Below, one piece after another: positions 29,155 to 40,281 of a DNA stretch of 64,000 nt. How positions within the stretch are numbered: the stretch's first letter is position 1; each line of letters begins with the position of its first letter. The notes under the pieces were generated by a model. That model was not told the DNA's origin. It ran no database searches and was given only the letters and a program-made list of their open reading frames with translations. A program made the translations under genes and the position numbers. The DNA comes from Verrucomicrobiaceae bacterium (GTDB taxonomy: Bacteria; Verrucomicrobiota; Verrucomicrobiia; Verrucomicrobiales; Akkermansiaceae). Where the stretch lies: NCBI GenBank assembly GCA_027491155.1, contig JAIXWR010000035.1, positions 62,001 to 126,000 on the forward strand. The letters run 5' to 3'.

Positions 29155-30498
29155 TCAAGCCCCGAGGTTCTTGATCGTCTGGAAGATCGCCGTGATCATC
29201 AGATACGCCATGGTGCCGATCAGGCTGGCCATGATGATCAGGATGGTCGGCATGATCAGCGCCATGATCCGCGACAGGCTCTTGTCGAGCTCCTTGTCAT
29301 AGCGCTCCGCCGCGCGCCGCAGGGAGATGTCGAGCTTGCCGGTCTGCTCGCCGACCGAGACCATGTCGATTAGCAGCGGCGGGAAAGCCCCGGTGCGGAT
29401 CAGGGCTTTCGAAAACGCGCGGCCGTCGCCGACCTGGTCGATCACCGTGTTCAGCTCGGTCCGCAGGGCGAGGTTCTGGGTCGCATCGCGCGACAGCTCC
29501 AGGGCGCGCAGCAAGGGCAGGCCGTTGCCCGCAAGGTTCGCCATGGTTTCGAGGAACTGCACGTAGAAGCGGCTGGTGACCACCGGTCCCATCAGCGGCG
29601 CGCGCAGCTTGAAGCGGTCCCAGGTCAGCGTGTTGTCCGGATTGTCCTTCCACGCCTTGAAGAACAGCAGCGCGGCGACCAGCAGGATCAGGATGACATA
29701 CCAGTAGCTCTTGAGGAAATCGGTGGCGGTGACCATCAGCTTGATCGGTGCCGGCAGCTTGCCGCCGGGCGTGCTCTCGATCAGCGTGGTGAGCTGCGGG
29801 ATCAGGGTGGTGACGAAGACGATCGAAACCCCGATGCCGGCCAGCACCAGGAAGGCCGGGTAGATCATCGCGAGGATCAGCCGGGCCTGGAGATCGGCCA
29901 GGGTCTTGAGATAGTGCGCCTGGCGCTTGAGGATGGTGTCGAGCGCGCCCGACGCCTCGCCGGCCGCGGCCAGCGAGCAGTAGAGCGGGCCGAAGCTCGG
30001 GCTGACCCGCTTGAGCGCGGTGGAGAAATTCATCCCGTCCCGCACCAGCTGGCGGATCCGGCTGGCGACGTCCTTCAGGCCGCCGAGCTCCTGGCGCGCC
30101 TCCATCGACTTCAATGCCGGCTCAAGCTGAAGCCCGGCCGCCAGCATGTCGGAAAGCTCCTCGGTGAACATGATCACCTCGGCTCGCTTCAACTTCAGCG
30201 GGCCGTCGGGCGAATTGTCGATGACATCCCTCGACGCCGCCTTGGACGATTTCTTTCCGGCAGGCTTGGCGGCTGGCGCCGGGGCCGGCTTCGGCACGGC
30301 TTTCGCGGGGGCCGGGGCCGGCTTCTCCTTGGCCTTCGGTTTCGCGACCGCCACCCCGCCGGAGGACTCCTTCAAGCTCACCGGCTGCAAGCCGCGCCGG
30401 TCGAGCACCCGCAGGGCCTCGGTGCGGTCCGCGGCATCCACCTCGCCGGTCTGCACACCGCCGGAGGAACTCAGGGCTTTGTAGGAAAAGAGGGGCAC
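29155..30498 (-). CDS. gspF: GspF/PilC-type inner-membrane platform protein
   Basis: The 447-residue product has the small N-terminal domain of GspF (FSYKALSSSGGVQTGEVDA), a Pro/Ala/Lys-rich linker at about 52-95, and two T2SSF domains, each with a helical bundle and membrane helix (ELSDMLAAGLQLEPALKSM ... LILAMIYPAFLVLAG; FLETMANLAGNGLPLLRALE ... IMALIMPTILIIMASLIG). It forms the inner-membrane platform of type II secretion or type IV pili. The linker is unusual in length and composition. The start is a GTG with weak ribosome binding. It follows gspE by 33 bp and precedes dacB by 21 bp. Confidence 0.92.
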   Translation of the reverse strand: MPLFSYKALSSSGGVQTGEVDAADRTEALRVLDRRGLQPVSLKESSGGVAVAKPKAKEKPAPAPAKAVPKPAPAPAAKPAGKKSSKAASRDVIDNSPDGPLKLKRAEVIMFTEELSDMLAAGLQLEPALKSMEARQELGGLKDVASRIRQLVRDGMNFSTALKRVSPSFGPLYCSLAAAGEASGALDTILKRQAHYLKTLADLQARLILAMIYPAFLVLAGIGVSIVFVTTLIPQLTTLIESTPGGKLPAPIKLMVTATDFLKSYWYVILILLVAALLFFKAWKDNPDNTLTWDRFKLRAPLMGPVVTSRFYVQFLETMANLAGNGLPLLRALELSRDATQNLALRTELNTVIDQVGDGRAFSKALIRTGAFPPLLIDMVSVGEQTGKLDISLRRAAERYDKELDKSLSRIMALIMPTILIIMASLIGTMAYLMITAIFQTIKNLGA

Positions 30499-30531
30499 CG
30501 TGGGAAAAGCTGAAAAACTGAAACGCTGAAA

Positions 30532-32241
30532 TCAATCGACGGCAAGGTCGGTGGAGGTCACGGAGATGACTTCCTCGACGGTGGTCAGGCCTTGCATCAC
30601 CTTGATCCAGCCGTAGCCGCGCATCGGCACGAAGCCTTCCTTGATCGACTGGGCCCGGATGTCCGGCTGGCTGGCACCGTGGGCGATCATGTCCTGCATC
30701 GCCTGGCTCAGCACCACCACTTCATAAATCGCCAGACGTCCCTGGTAGCCGGTGTTGCGGCAGCGGTCGCAGCCGTTGGCCGAATAGGCCTGGCCGTCGA
30801 GGTTCATCGGGATGCCGAGCTCGCGGCGGTCGTCCATGGTGATCTCCTGCGGCTTCTTGCAATGCGGGCAGAGCTTTCGAACAAGGCGCTGGGCGAGGAA
30901 GGCTCGGACCGCGGCGGAAACGAGGAAGGGCTCCACGCCCATGTCGATCAAACGGCTGATGCCGCCGAGCGCGTCGTTGGTGTGGAGGGTCGAGAACACG
31001 AGGTGACCGGTCAGCGAGGCGCGGATCGCGATCTCCGCGGTCTCGAGGTCGCGGATTTCCCCGATCATTACCACGTTCGGGTCGGCACGCAGGATCGAAC
31101 GCAGGCCGGCGGCGAAGGTCAGCCCGATGTCGGACTTCACCGCGATCTGCATCACCCCCGGCAGCTTGTTTTCCACCGGATCCTCGATCGTCACGATGCG
31201 CCGGTCCGGGTGGTTGATCTCGGTGAGGAAGGAGTAAAGGCTGGTCGATTTTCCCGAGCCGGTCGGACCAGTGATCAGGATGATGCCGTTGGAAAGGTGG
31301 AGCAGGCCCTCGATCTTGGTCCGCACGTGCTTCTCCATGCCGAGGCGGTCGAGGTTGAACTTCTCCTGGTTGAGGAGACGCAGCGACACGCTTTCGCCCT
31401 CGACCGTCGGCACGGTGGCGACGCGGACGTCGATGGTCTGGCCTTCGAACTGGAGGTTGATACGGCCGTCCTGCGGCAGGCGGCGTTCGGCGATGTCGAG
31501 CCGCGACATGATCTTCAGACGGGCGATCACCGAGCTTTGCAGCGCCTTGACGTTCTCCGGCACCGTGACTTCCAAAAGGCGGCCGTCGATCCGGTAGCGG
31601 ATCCGCAGGTTGTTCGACAGCGGCTCGACGTGAATATCGGTCGCGCGCTGCTCGAGCGCTTCCCGGATGATCTGGTTGACGAACTTGACCACGCTGGCCT
31701 CCTCGTCCTCGTCGGCGTCGATGACGTTCGCCTCGTCGTGGCCCTCGAGGTTGTCGTAGTCGAGGTCGCGGCCTTCGAGGATCTGCTCGAAGGTGTCCGC
31801 CCCCACCCCGTAGAGCCGGCGCAGGGACTCGTGGATGCGCCGGCGGGAGGCCATGCACCACTCCACCGGCATCTCGATTTCCTGGGCCACGGCCTGGCGG
31901 GCAACCAGGTTGAAGGGGTCGAAAGTGGCCAGCTTGAGGTGCTTCACGCCGTCCTCGCCGGTGATGGCGACGGGCAGCAGGCGGTGGCGCAGGGCGACCC
32001 GGGGCCCGCAGGCCTCGCGCAGCGGCAGCGGGGCCTCGGCGGCCGGAATGCTTTCCAGCCACTCCATGTCCACCTCGGCGGCCAGTTCCCGCATGTAGGG
32101 CTCCTCGTCGACCACGCCGGCGTCCAGCACGTCGTCGATGGGGGAACGCTGCCTCGCGGCGGCGCCTTCCAGCACTTCCCCGAGCTTTTCCAAATCCTGG
32201 CATCCGCTCCGGCGGGCGGGGTCGATCAACAAATCAGTCAT
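30532..32241 (-). CDS. gspE: GspE/PilB-type secretion/pilus assembly ATPase
   Basis: The 569-residue hexameric ATPase powers pseudopilus or type IV pilus assembly. An N-terminal MshEN-like region (1-140) is followed by the ATPase core: Walker A GPTGSGKST (about 322-330), the Asp box TIEDPVENKLPGVMQI, Walker B MIGEIRDLETAEIA, the His box TGHLVFSTLHTNDA, and a zinc-binding tetracysteine from CPHCKK (about 457) and CDRCRNTGY (about 490). Its order with gspF matches a minimal assembly core. The major pilin and outer-membrane secretin are not here; the pseudopilin-like cassette at 48-52 kb is a possible client. The ATG at 32241 is preferred over a longer arginine-rich start. Confidence 0.93.
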   Translation of the reverse strand: MTDLLIDPARRSGCQDLEKLGEVLEGAAARQRSPIDDVLDAGVVDEEPYMRELAAEVDMEWLESIPAAEAPLPLREACGPRVALRHRLLPVAITGEDGVKHLKLATFDPFNLVARQAVAQEIEMPVEWCMASRRRIHESLRRLYGVGADTFEQILEGRDLDYDNLEGHDEANVIDADEDEEASVVKFVNQIIREALEQRATDIHVEPLSNNLRIRYRIDGRLLEVTVPENVKALQSSVIARLKIMSRLDIAERRLPQDGRINLQFEGQTIDVRVATVPTVEGESVSLRLLNQEKFNLDRLGMEKHVRTKIEGLLHLSNGIILITGPTGSGKSTSLYSFLTEINHPDRRIVTIEDPVENKLPGVMQIAVKSDIGLTFAAGLRSILRADPNVVMIGEIRDLETAEIAIRASLTGHLVFSTLHTNDALGGISRLIDMGVEPFLVSAAVRAFLAQRLVRKLCPHCKKPQEITMDDRRELGIPMNLDGQAYSANGCDRCRNTGYQGRLAIYEVVVLSQAMQDMIAHGASQPDIRAQSIKEGFVPMRGYGWIKVMQGLTTVEEVISVTSTDLAVD

Positions 32242-32453
32242 TCGGCTGGCAGTCTTCTCCGGTAAAACCGCCCGGGGCGCAACTTTGTCTCTGGAAAATC
32301 CGCCGGGGCGTGTCAGCGGGCGTCCCACCGGGTGCGCGGAGGCTCTGCCCCGCAGAGCGGTCCCGATCCGCCCGCCGCCCGTTCCAGCCCGGATCGCCTT
32401 GGATCACCGCCCCTGGCATCTCCGGGCCGGAGGCCCCGCGCACCCGGTCGAAG

Positions 32454-33323
32454 TCACTCCACCTTCTCCACTTCCACCGTCACGCTCATCTTGCAGTGCC
32501 CGCTGCCGTGGTAGGTGCCGCGGACCGGGGCGACGTCGTCGTAGTCCCGGCCCACCGCGATCTTGATGTAGCGCTCGTCCGCCAGCGTCTCGTTGGTCGG
32601 GTCGAAGCCGATCCAGCCGATGCCCGGGAAGAAGACCTCCGGCCAGGCGTGCGAGGCCTGGGCACCGACCAGATGGTCGCGCGGACCGTTGTAGAGGTAG
32701 CCGGAGGCGTAGCGCGCCGGGATGCCGACCGCCCGGCAGAGGCCGAGCATGACATGGGTGAAGTCCTGACAGACCCCGCGGCGCAGCGCGAAGGCTTCCT
32801 CGAGGTGGGTGTTCACGTGGGTCGAGCCGGTGTCGTAGCGGAACTCGCGGTGAACCCAGTGCATGATCGCCACCGCCTGCTCGAACACCGGGCCCAGCCC
32901 GCTGGTGATGTCGAGCGCCTGCCGCCAGATCTGCGGATGGCGGGAGACGAAGCGGCTCTCCTGCAGGTAGGCCCAGGTCCGCTCCGGGATGTCGCCGCCG
33001 CGGTATTCGTTCAGCGTCGCCCGCTGCGAGGCTTCCGGCACGACCAGCGGCAGGTTCTGGATCTTGATCCGGCTCTCGATCTCCAGCCGCCGGTGCTCGC
33101 CGGGCACTTCGAAGTGGTGCGTGACGTTGTCGAAGAGGTCGTGGAAGCGCCGGACCCGCGTCGCCGGGAGGATCTTCACCACCGCCGCCAGGGTCCGCTG
33201 GAACGGGAAGGTCCGCGGCTCCAGGTGCAGCGTGTTCATGCTGTCCCGCACCGGGGCGTCGTAGTCGAACACCGTCCGGTGGAGGACGCGGAAAACGGGT
33301 CCGTGCTGCAGGGTGGAAGACAT
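32454..33323 (-). CDS. Transglutaminase-like cysteine peptidase-fold protein
   Basis: The 289-residue cytosolic protein has an N-terminal bacterial transglutaminase-associated region (FRVLHRTVFDYDAPVRDS, LEPRTF) and a transglutaminase core. The core's catalytic triad is Cys185 in RRGVCQDFTH, His225 in ASHAWPEVF and Asp241 in GFDPTNE. Proteins of this family next to alpha-E and ATP-grasp genes are predicted to work in a peptide- or amide-forming or -cleaving system. Here it is third in such a set, 82 bp after the alpha-E gene. The actual reaction is unknown. Confidence 0.9.
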   Translation of the reverse strand: MSSTLQHGPVFRVLHRTVFDYDAPVRDSMNTLHLEPRTFPFQRTLAAVVKILPATRVRRFHDLFDNVTHHFEVPGEHRRLEIESRIKIQNLPLVVPEASQRATLNEYRGGDIPERTWAYLQESRFVSRHPQIWRQALDITSGLGPVFEQAVAIMHWVHREFRYDTGSTHVNTHLEEAFALRRGVCQDFTHVMLGLCRAVGIPARYASGYLYNGPRDHLVGAQASHAWPEVFFPGIGWIGFDPTNETLADERYIKIAVGRDYDDVAPVRGTYHGSGHCKMSVTVEVEKVE

Positions 33324-33405
33324 GGTCAGGCCGGGAGTCGCCGCGCGGGGCGCGGCACGTTGGAAGGATTCCGGATTCAAGGGCAAGCGGGATTCCCGGT
33401 CCGGA

Positions 33406-34446
33406 TCACTGCTGTTGCTGGGCCATCTGCCAGGCGACCACGGACGAAACGCTCGCCGCGGGAATCGGCGGACGGGCTTCCCCGGACTCCCGGACCAGCA
33501 TGTAGGTCCGGTACATCCCGCCCCCGATCGAGTTGAAGCGCTCCTGCATCCCGTCGAGGTATCCGTGCAGCCCTGCCGCCAGGATCTCGTCGGTCGAGCC
33601 GTAGGAAAGCTCCGCCAGCAGCCGCCCCGACACCCGCTCGGCCTCGTTCGAGTAGGTGCCGCGCGGCGCACCGGAGATGCGGTGCAGGTTGCGGTCGATG
33701 CGGTCGACGCAGTAGCGGACGGACCTCGGGAAATCCCGGGAGAACATCAGGAAACTGACCACGCTTTCCTCCGTCGGCTCGCCCTGGTGCTCCGCCCGGA
33801 AGGCCCCGAGCGCGCCGCAGGATCGCAGGATCGCGGTCCAGTGGAAGGTCGCCGCGCCGTCGGCGGGCACTTCCGACTCGGGCAGGAAGCTGGCGATGTC
33901 CAGGAAGCGCGTGGTCTTGTCCGCCCGCTCGAGATGGCGGCCCAGGTCCATGAACTCCCACGCCTCGCTGCGGGAGATCGATGCCGCCGCGATGCCGTGG
34001 AAGGTGAAGGTCGCGCGCCGGATGGTCTCGTAGTAGCGCGTCGGATCGTTCGCCAGCAGCGAGCTGCCGTCCGGAGAGTTGATGAAGAGATAGAGCGAAT
34101 TGAGCTCTTCCCAAAGCTCCTCCGAAAGCTGGTCGCGCACCATCCGGGCGTTCTCGCGGGCCTGGGCGATCGACGAGACGATGCTGTTCGGATTCCGCCG
34201 GTCGTCGGTCAGGAAACGGATCACCGCCGCGCTCCCCTCTTCCCACGCGCCGTAGAGCTCGCCGAAGAGTTCCTCGTCGCCGGTGCTCAGGATGATCGGC
34301 TTCCAGAAGGCACGGAGGCGGTCGGAGTCGAGGCGCTCGTGGTCCAGCAAGAGCTGGCCGTTGACCTCGATCAGGCGGGACAGGTTGTCGGCCCGCTCGA
34401 TGTAGCGGACCATCCAGTAGAGGCTGTTGGCGACTCGGGAAAGCAT
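33406..34446 (-). CDS. Alpha-E domain protein (DUF403)
   Basis: The 346-residue product is an all-helical alpha-E protein, opening with MLSRVANSLYWMVRYIERADNLSRL and containing FMDLGRHLERADKT and RDFPRSVRYCVDRID. Alpha-E proteins occur almost always beside a circularly permuted ATP-grasp and a transglutaminase, as here; comparative genomics (Iyer and colleagues) predicted a peptide-synthesis role. No catalytic residues are obvious, so it may present the substrate or act as a non-enzymatic subunit. It starts 9 bp after the ATP-grasp stop, so both lie in one operon. The family is named firmly, the function is not. Confidence 0.93.
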   Translation of the reverse strand: MLSRVANSLYWMVRYIERADNLSRLIEVNGQLLLDHERLDSDRLRAFWKPIILSTGDEELFGELYGAWEEGSAAVIRFLTDDRRNPNSIVSSIAQARENARMVRDQLSEELWEELNSLYLFINSPDGSSLLANDPTRYYETIRRATFTFHGIAAASISRSEAWEFMDLGRHLERADKTTRFLDIASFLPESEVPADGAATFHWTAILRSCGALGAFRAEHQGEPTEESVVSFLMFSRDFPRSVRYCVDRIDRNLHRISGAPRGTYSNEAERVSGRLLAELSYGSTDEILAAGLHGYLDGMQERFNSIGGGMYRTYMLVRESGEARPPIPAASVSSVVAWQMAQQQQ

Positions 34447-34455
34447 GACAGGAAG

Positions 34456-35889
34456 TTATTTCAAGACCCAGGTGTCCTTGCTGCCGCCGCCCTGCGAGGA
34501 ATTGACGACCAGCGAACCCTTCTTCAAGGCGACCCGCGTCAGCCCGCCGGGCACGATCTTCACGTCGTCGCCGTAGATGATGTAGGGCCGCAGGTCGATG
34601 TGGCGGCCTTCCATGATCCCGTCGCAGTAAGTGGGAGAGCGGGACAGCGAGACCACCGGCTGGGCGATGAAATTGCGCGGGTCCTCGATGATCTTGTCGT
34701 GGAAGGCGGCGATCTCCTCCTTGGTCGCCGACGGCCCCATCAGCATGCCGTAGCCGCCGGACTCGTTGGCCGCCTTGACGACCAGTTCCGGCAGGTGCTC
34801 CAGGATGTACTTCCGGTCGCTTTCCTCGGAGGCGAGGTAGGTCGGCACGTTCGGCAGGATCGGGTCCTGGCCGAGGTAGTATTCGATGATCTTCGGGACG
34901 AAATAGTAGATCACCTTGTCGTCCGCCACGCCCGTGCCGACCGCGTTGGCCAGCGCCACGTTGCCAGCCTGGTAGGCGCGCATGATGCCCGGCACGCCGA
35001 GCACCGAGTCCTTGCGGAAGACGGTCGGGTCGAGGAAGTCGTCGTCGATCCGGCGGTAGATGACGTCCACCCGGACCAGGCCCTTGGTGGTCCGCATGTA
35101 GACGAAATCGTCCATCACCACCAGGTCGCGGCCTTCCACGATCTCGATGCCCATCTCGCGGGCCAGGTAGCAGTGCTCGAAGTAGGCGCTGTTGTAGCAG
35201 CCGGGCGTCAGCAGCACGCAGACCGGCTCGCCCTCGCGGTGGGGCGAGACGTGGTGGAGCATTTCCAGCAGCTCGCGCGGATACATGTCGACCGGCCGCA
35301 CGCCGAGCGATTCGAAGAGGTGCGGGAACGCGCGCTTCAGGGCGTTGCGGTTTTCCAGCAGGTAGGACGCGCCGGACGGGCAGCGGCCGTTGTCCTCCAG
35401 CACGTAGTAAACCCCGTCCGCCCCGCGGATCAGGTCGCTGCCGCAGATGTGGATGTAAATGTCCTTGGGCACGTTCATCCCGCGGAACTCGGGGCGGTAG
35501 TGCTTGGCCTCCTCGATGTAGAAGCGCGGGATGATCCCGTCGCGCAGGATGTGCTGCTCGTGGTAGATGTCGTGGAGGAAAAGGTTCAGCGCGATGATCC
35601 GCTGGGTCAGCCCGGCCTCCAGATGCTCCCACTCCGCGCCGGGGATGACCCGCGGCACCGGGTCGAAGGGAAAGATCCGCTCGGTCCCGCGGTCGTCGTG
35701 GTAAACGTTGAAGGTGACCCCCTGCCGCAGGAAATGCTGGTCACAAGCCGCCCGGCGGGCATTGAAGTCATCGGGGGCCAGTCCGCTGAAACGCTCGAGC
35801 AGGGCCCGGTAATGAGGCCTCACTTCGCCTCCCGGGGCGAACATCTCGTCGTAGAATCCATCGGCCTCGTAGGCTTCAAACATGTGCAT
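34456..35889 (-). CDS. Circularly permuted ATP-grasp type 2 protein
   Basis: The 477-residue protein matches the circularly permuted ATP-grasp family. It has an N-terminal region ([23 protein letters not shown]), [50 protein letters not shown] and [20 protein letters not shown]. The ATP-binding end carries [17 protein letters not shown] and [17 protein letters not shown]-grasp enzymes form amide or ester bonds through acyl-phosphates. It leads the operon with alpha-E and transglutaminase genes, so a small peptide product is inferred. The ATG at 35889 may be replaced by the one two codons later. The nearby peptide-ABC ATPase is divergent. Confidence 0.93.
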   Translation of the reverse strand: MHMFEAYEADGFYDEMFAPGGEVRPHYRALLERFSGLAPDDFNARRAACDQHFLRQGVTFNVYHDDRGTERIFPFDPVPRVIPGAEWEHLEAGLTQRIIALNLFLHDIYHEQHILRDGIIPRFYIEEAKHYRPEFRGMNVPKDIYIHICGSDLIRGADGVYYVLEDNGRCPSGASYLLENRNALKRAFPHLFESLGVRPVDMYPRELLEMLHHVSPHREGEPVCVLLTPGCYNSAYFEHCYLAREMGIEIVEGRDLVVMDDFVYMRTTKGLVRVDVIYRRIDDDFLDPTVFRKDSVLGVPGIMRAYQAGNVALANAVGTGVADDKVIYYFVPKIIEYYLGQDPILPNVPTYLASEESDRKYILEHLPELVVKAANESGGYGMLMGPSATKEEIAAFHDKIIEDPRNFIAQPVVSLSRSPTYCDGIMEGRHIDLRPYIIYGDDVKIVPGGLTRVALKKGSLVVNSSQGGGSKDTWVLK

Positions 35890-36031
35890 TCTTGGGGTGG
35901 AGACCGCTTTAGCAGGGGCCGGGCCAAGTCGCGGTCCATTCCTGCCGCGGCATGCTGGGCTCCCGCCCGTCCGGCCGTAAAGCCGGCATTTTTCCCGTGC
36001 CTCCGGGCCCGCGGCCTGCTTTCTAAAGGCC

Positions 36032-36835
36032 GTGCCCTACCTCGAGATCCGCGACCTCCAGACCCATTTCCGCAAACGCGCCGGCTCGGTCTTCGCGCCG
36101 ACGGTCGAAACCATCCGGGCGGTCGACGGCGTGAGCCTCTCGATCGAAAAGGGCGAGATCCTCGGCCTGGTCGGGGAGTCGGGCTGCGGGAAATCGACCC
36201 TGTCCCGCACCGTGATGCAGCTCATCCGCCCCACGGCGGGCTCGATCATCCTCGACGGCGAGGACCTCGCGAAGCTGCCGCCCTCGGTCGTCCGCAAGCG
36301 GCGGCTGGACTTCCAGATGATCTTCCAGGACCCCTACGCCTCGCTCAACCCGCGGATGACGGTGTTTTCCACCCTGGCCGAGGCGATCAAGCAGCGCCAC
36401 CCCGGGATCGGCGGCGACGACCTTGCCGGCCGGGTGACCCGCCTGATGGAGACCGTCGGCCTCGACCCGCGCTTCCAGAAGAAATACCCGCACGAGTTTT
36501 CCGGCGGCCAACGCCAGCGGATCGCCATCGCCCGCGCCCTAGCCCCGGAACCGAAGCTGGTCATCGCGGATGAACCGGTCTCGGCCCTCGATGTTTCGAT
36601 CCAGTCGCAGATCCTGAACCTGCTCAAGAAGCTCCGCGCCGACCTCGGGCTGACCATGATTTTCATCACCCACGACCTGGGAGTCGTCCGCTACCTGGCC
36701 GATCGCATCGTGGTGATGTACAAGGGCAAGATCGTCGAGGAAGGCGAAGCCGAAGCCTTGTTCGACCATCCGCGGAACGACTACACGAAGAAGCTGCTCG
36801 CGGCGATTCCGAAGCTCGCGGCCACCCCGGCGTAG
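36032..36835 (+). CDS. Oligopeptide/dipeptide ABC transporter ATP-binding protein (OppF/DppF type)
   Basis: The 267-residue ATPase has a Walker A motif GESGCGKST (near 48), the Q-loop [13 protein letters not shown], the ABC signature [15 protein letters not shown], a Walker B ending [14 protein letters not shown], and the H-loop FITHDLG. The family is OppF/DppF, which energises peptide import with a paired OppD. No OppD, permease or binding-protein gene is adjacent, so partners must lie elsewhere or the protein serves a different complex. The start is a GTG at 36032. It is divergent from the ATP-grasp operon with a gap of about 140 bp, a shared regulatory region. Confidence 0.9.
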   Translation: MPYLEIRDLQTHFRKRAGSVFAPTVETIRAVDGVSLSIEKGEILGLVGESGCGKSTLSRTVMQLIRPTAGSIILDGEDLAKLPPSVVRKRRLDFQMIFQDPYASLNPRMTVFSTLAEAIKQRHPGIGGDDLAGRVTRLMETVGLDPRFQKKYPHEFSGGQRQRIAIARALAPEPKLVIADEPVSALDVSIQSQILNLLKKLRADLGLTMIFITHDLGVVRYLADRIVVMYKGKIVEEGEAEALFDHPRNDYTKKLLAAIPKLAATPA

Positions 36836-36856
36836 CGGGTAGGCCACCCCGTCCTC

Positions 36857-36964
36857 CGTAGCGGAAGGGCTGCGCCCTTCCGGCGATGCGGTGCCGCTCT
36901 CAAGGCCGCCACTCCGCCTCGTCCTCCACCCGCCTCCCACGGAACGGCGCAGCCGTCCCGCTAC
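36857..36964. repeat. Paired REP-like element (copy 2)
   Basis: A 108-bp element built like 14281-14390. The left hairpin is CGGAAGGGCTGCGCCCTTCCG, preceded by CGTAG; the right hairpin is GGAACGGCGCAGCCGTCCCG, followed by CTAC. The ends match copy 1 in inverted orientation, while the central part differs. It follows the ABC ATPase gene by 21 bp. Confidence 0.8.
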
Positions 36965-37059
36965 CCCATCCGCGTCCTCTCACTCCGGATCACCCCGCCC
37001 GAGGCCGGGCGAGGAGGTTTCCCTTGCCCGTCCCGCCCGTCCGACCACACTCGCCCGCG

Positions 37060-37398
37060 ATGAACCCTCTCGTCCTCAAGATCCTCCACATCGCCGGAGC
37101 ACTCGGCGTGTTCACCGCCATTGGCGCGATCGTTGCCGGGGCCTCCGACCAGCACAAGAAGGCCGCGTCGATGCTCCACGGCATCTCGCTGCTGCTCCTG
37201 CTGCTGATGGGCTTCGCGATCCTCAAGAAGCCGCCGATGGACCAGTTCTGGTGGATGGCGAAGGTGGCCATCTGGCTCTTCCTCGGCGTCGCCCCGGTCC
37301 TCGCCAAGCGGAAGATCCTTTCCGCCCCGGCCCTCCTGGGGATCTGCCTCGCCGGCGGGGTCGCCGCGGCCTACCTGGCGATCCTGAAGCCCTTCTGA
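37060..37398 (+). CDS. Four-helix membrane protein
   Basis: The 112-residue product begins MNPLVLKILHIAG and has four membrane helices: residues 5-27, 38-56, 65-82 and 88-108. HIAGALGVFTAIG and HGISLLLLL carry histidines that could bind a partner or heme, but there is no clear family. It starts 112 bp upstream of sdhC on the same strand, so co-transcription with the succinate dehydrogenase genes is possible. The start is chosen as the first ATG that gives a membrane-type N-terminus. Function unknown. Confidence 0.68.
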   Translation: MNPLVLKILHIAGALGVFTAIGAIVAGASDQHKKAASMLHGISLLLLLLMGFAILKKPPMDQFWWMAKVAIWLFLGVAPVLAKRKILSAPALLGICLAGGVAAAYLAILKPF

Positions 37399-37436
37399 TC
37401 CGCCGGATCCGCCTTTTTCTCGCCGGATCCTGCGGC

Positions 37437-37471
37437 CCGGGGACTCTCCTCTTGCGCGGCCGGAGCCCCGG
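37437..37471 (+). promoter_or_regulatory. GC hairpin in the sdhC upstream region
   Basis: CCGGGGACTC (37437-37446) can pair with GAGCCCCGG (37463-37471) with one bulged A. It lies 40 bp before sdhC and may end the preceding membrane-protein transcript or belong to the sdhC leader. Weak evidence. Confidence 0.3.
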
Positions 37472-37510
37472 ACCTAATTCTGCCGCGCGCTGATCCACCG
37501 TCGTCGCCCC

Positions 37511-38224
37511 ATGACCTCCACTGCCTGCAATTTCCCCATCGTCTGCCGCGTCTGGAAATCCTCCATCGGCCGGAAATTCATCGTCGCCCTGACCGGCCTC
37601 GTGCTCGTCCTCTTCCTCGCAGGTCACCTGACCGGCAATCTGCTCGTCTTCGCCGGGCGCGAAGCCTTCAACGACTACGCCCAGTTCCTCCACGAAGCCC
37701 TCCACGGTGCCGGGGTCTGGATCGCCCGGATCGGCCTGCTCGCCGCCACCGTGCTCCACGTCGCCGCCACCATCTCCCTCACCCGCGAGAACAAGGCCGC
37801 CCGCCAGCCCTATGCCCATCAGGCGACCATCCAGGCCAGCAAGTCGTCCCGCATCATGATCTGGAGCGGCCTTACCGTCCTCGCCTTCATCATCTTCCAC
37901 CTGCTCCACTTCACGGTGCGGGTGAGCTACCCGGCCGAGCGCTACGTGGACTTCAACAAGCTCGGCGAAAAGCGCTTCGACGCATGGCAGATGGTCATCG
38001 ACGGCTTCGGCAATCCTCTCACGGTGCTGTTCTACCTGATCGCCATGACCCTGCTCTGCTCCCACCTCAGCCACGGCGTCGGCTCGATGTTCCAGACCCT
38101 CGGCCTGCGCTCGAAAAAGTCCGCCCCCATGGTCGCCGCGATCTCCAAGGGCTACGCGCTCGTCATCTGGCTCGGCTTCATTTCGATCCCGCTCGCCATC
38201 CTCGTCTTCAAGTTCGGCCGCTGA
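37511..38224 (+). CDS. sdhC: Succinate dehydrogenase cytochrome b558 subunit
   Basis: The 237-residue product has five membrane helices and the histidines of a di-heme type B succinate:quinone oxidoreductase: LAGHLTGNLLVF, FLHEALHGAG, ATVLHVAATISL, IIFHLLHF and CSHLSHGVGSMFQTLG. It anchors the catalytic SdhAB in the inner membrane and binds quinone and two b hemes, as in Bacillus subtilis or Wolinella succinogenes. The single long anchor, with no SdhD, fits that class. sdhA follows 21 bp later; sdhB lies 2.2 kb further on, beyond two reverse-strand genes. Confidence 0.95.
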   Translation: MTSTACNFPIVCRVWKSSIGRKFIVALTGLVLVLFLAGHLTGNLLVFAGREAFNDYAQFLHEALHGAGVWIARIGLLAATVLHVAATISLTRENKAARQPYAHQATIQASKSSRIMIWSGLTVLAFIIFHLLHFTVRVSYPAERYVDFNKLGEKRFDAWQMVIDGFGNPLTVLFYLIAMTLLCSHLSHGVGSMFQTLGLRSKKSAPMVAAISKGYALVIWLGFISIPLAILVFKFGR

Positions 38225-38245
38225 ACCGCACAACTCTCCAATCCG

Positions 38246-40216
<1,971 letters not shown>

Positions 40217-40281
40217 TCGCTGTCTCCTGGCGTTCCGACCGCACAGCGAACAAGCCAGGCACCGGATCTAACAAGACCGGA

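Noticed and set aside
33313-36573. 1086-residue plus-strand ORF opposite the ATP-grasp/alpha-E/transglutaminase genes
   Set aside because: It is antisense to three clear family members and runs into the ABC ATPase frame, so it is a shadow ORF.
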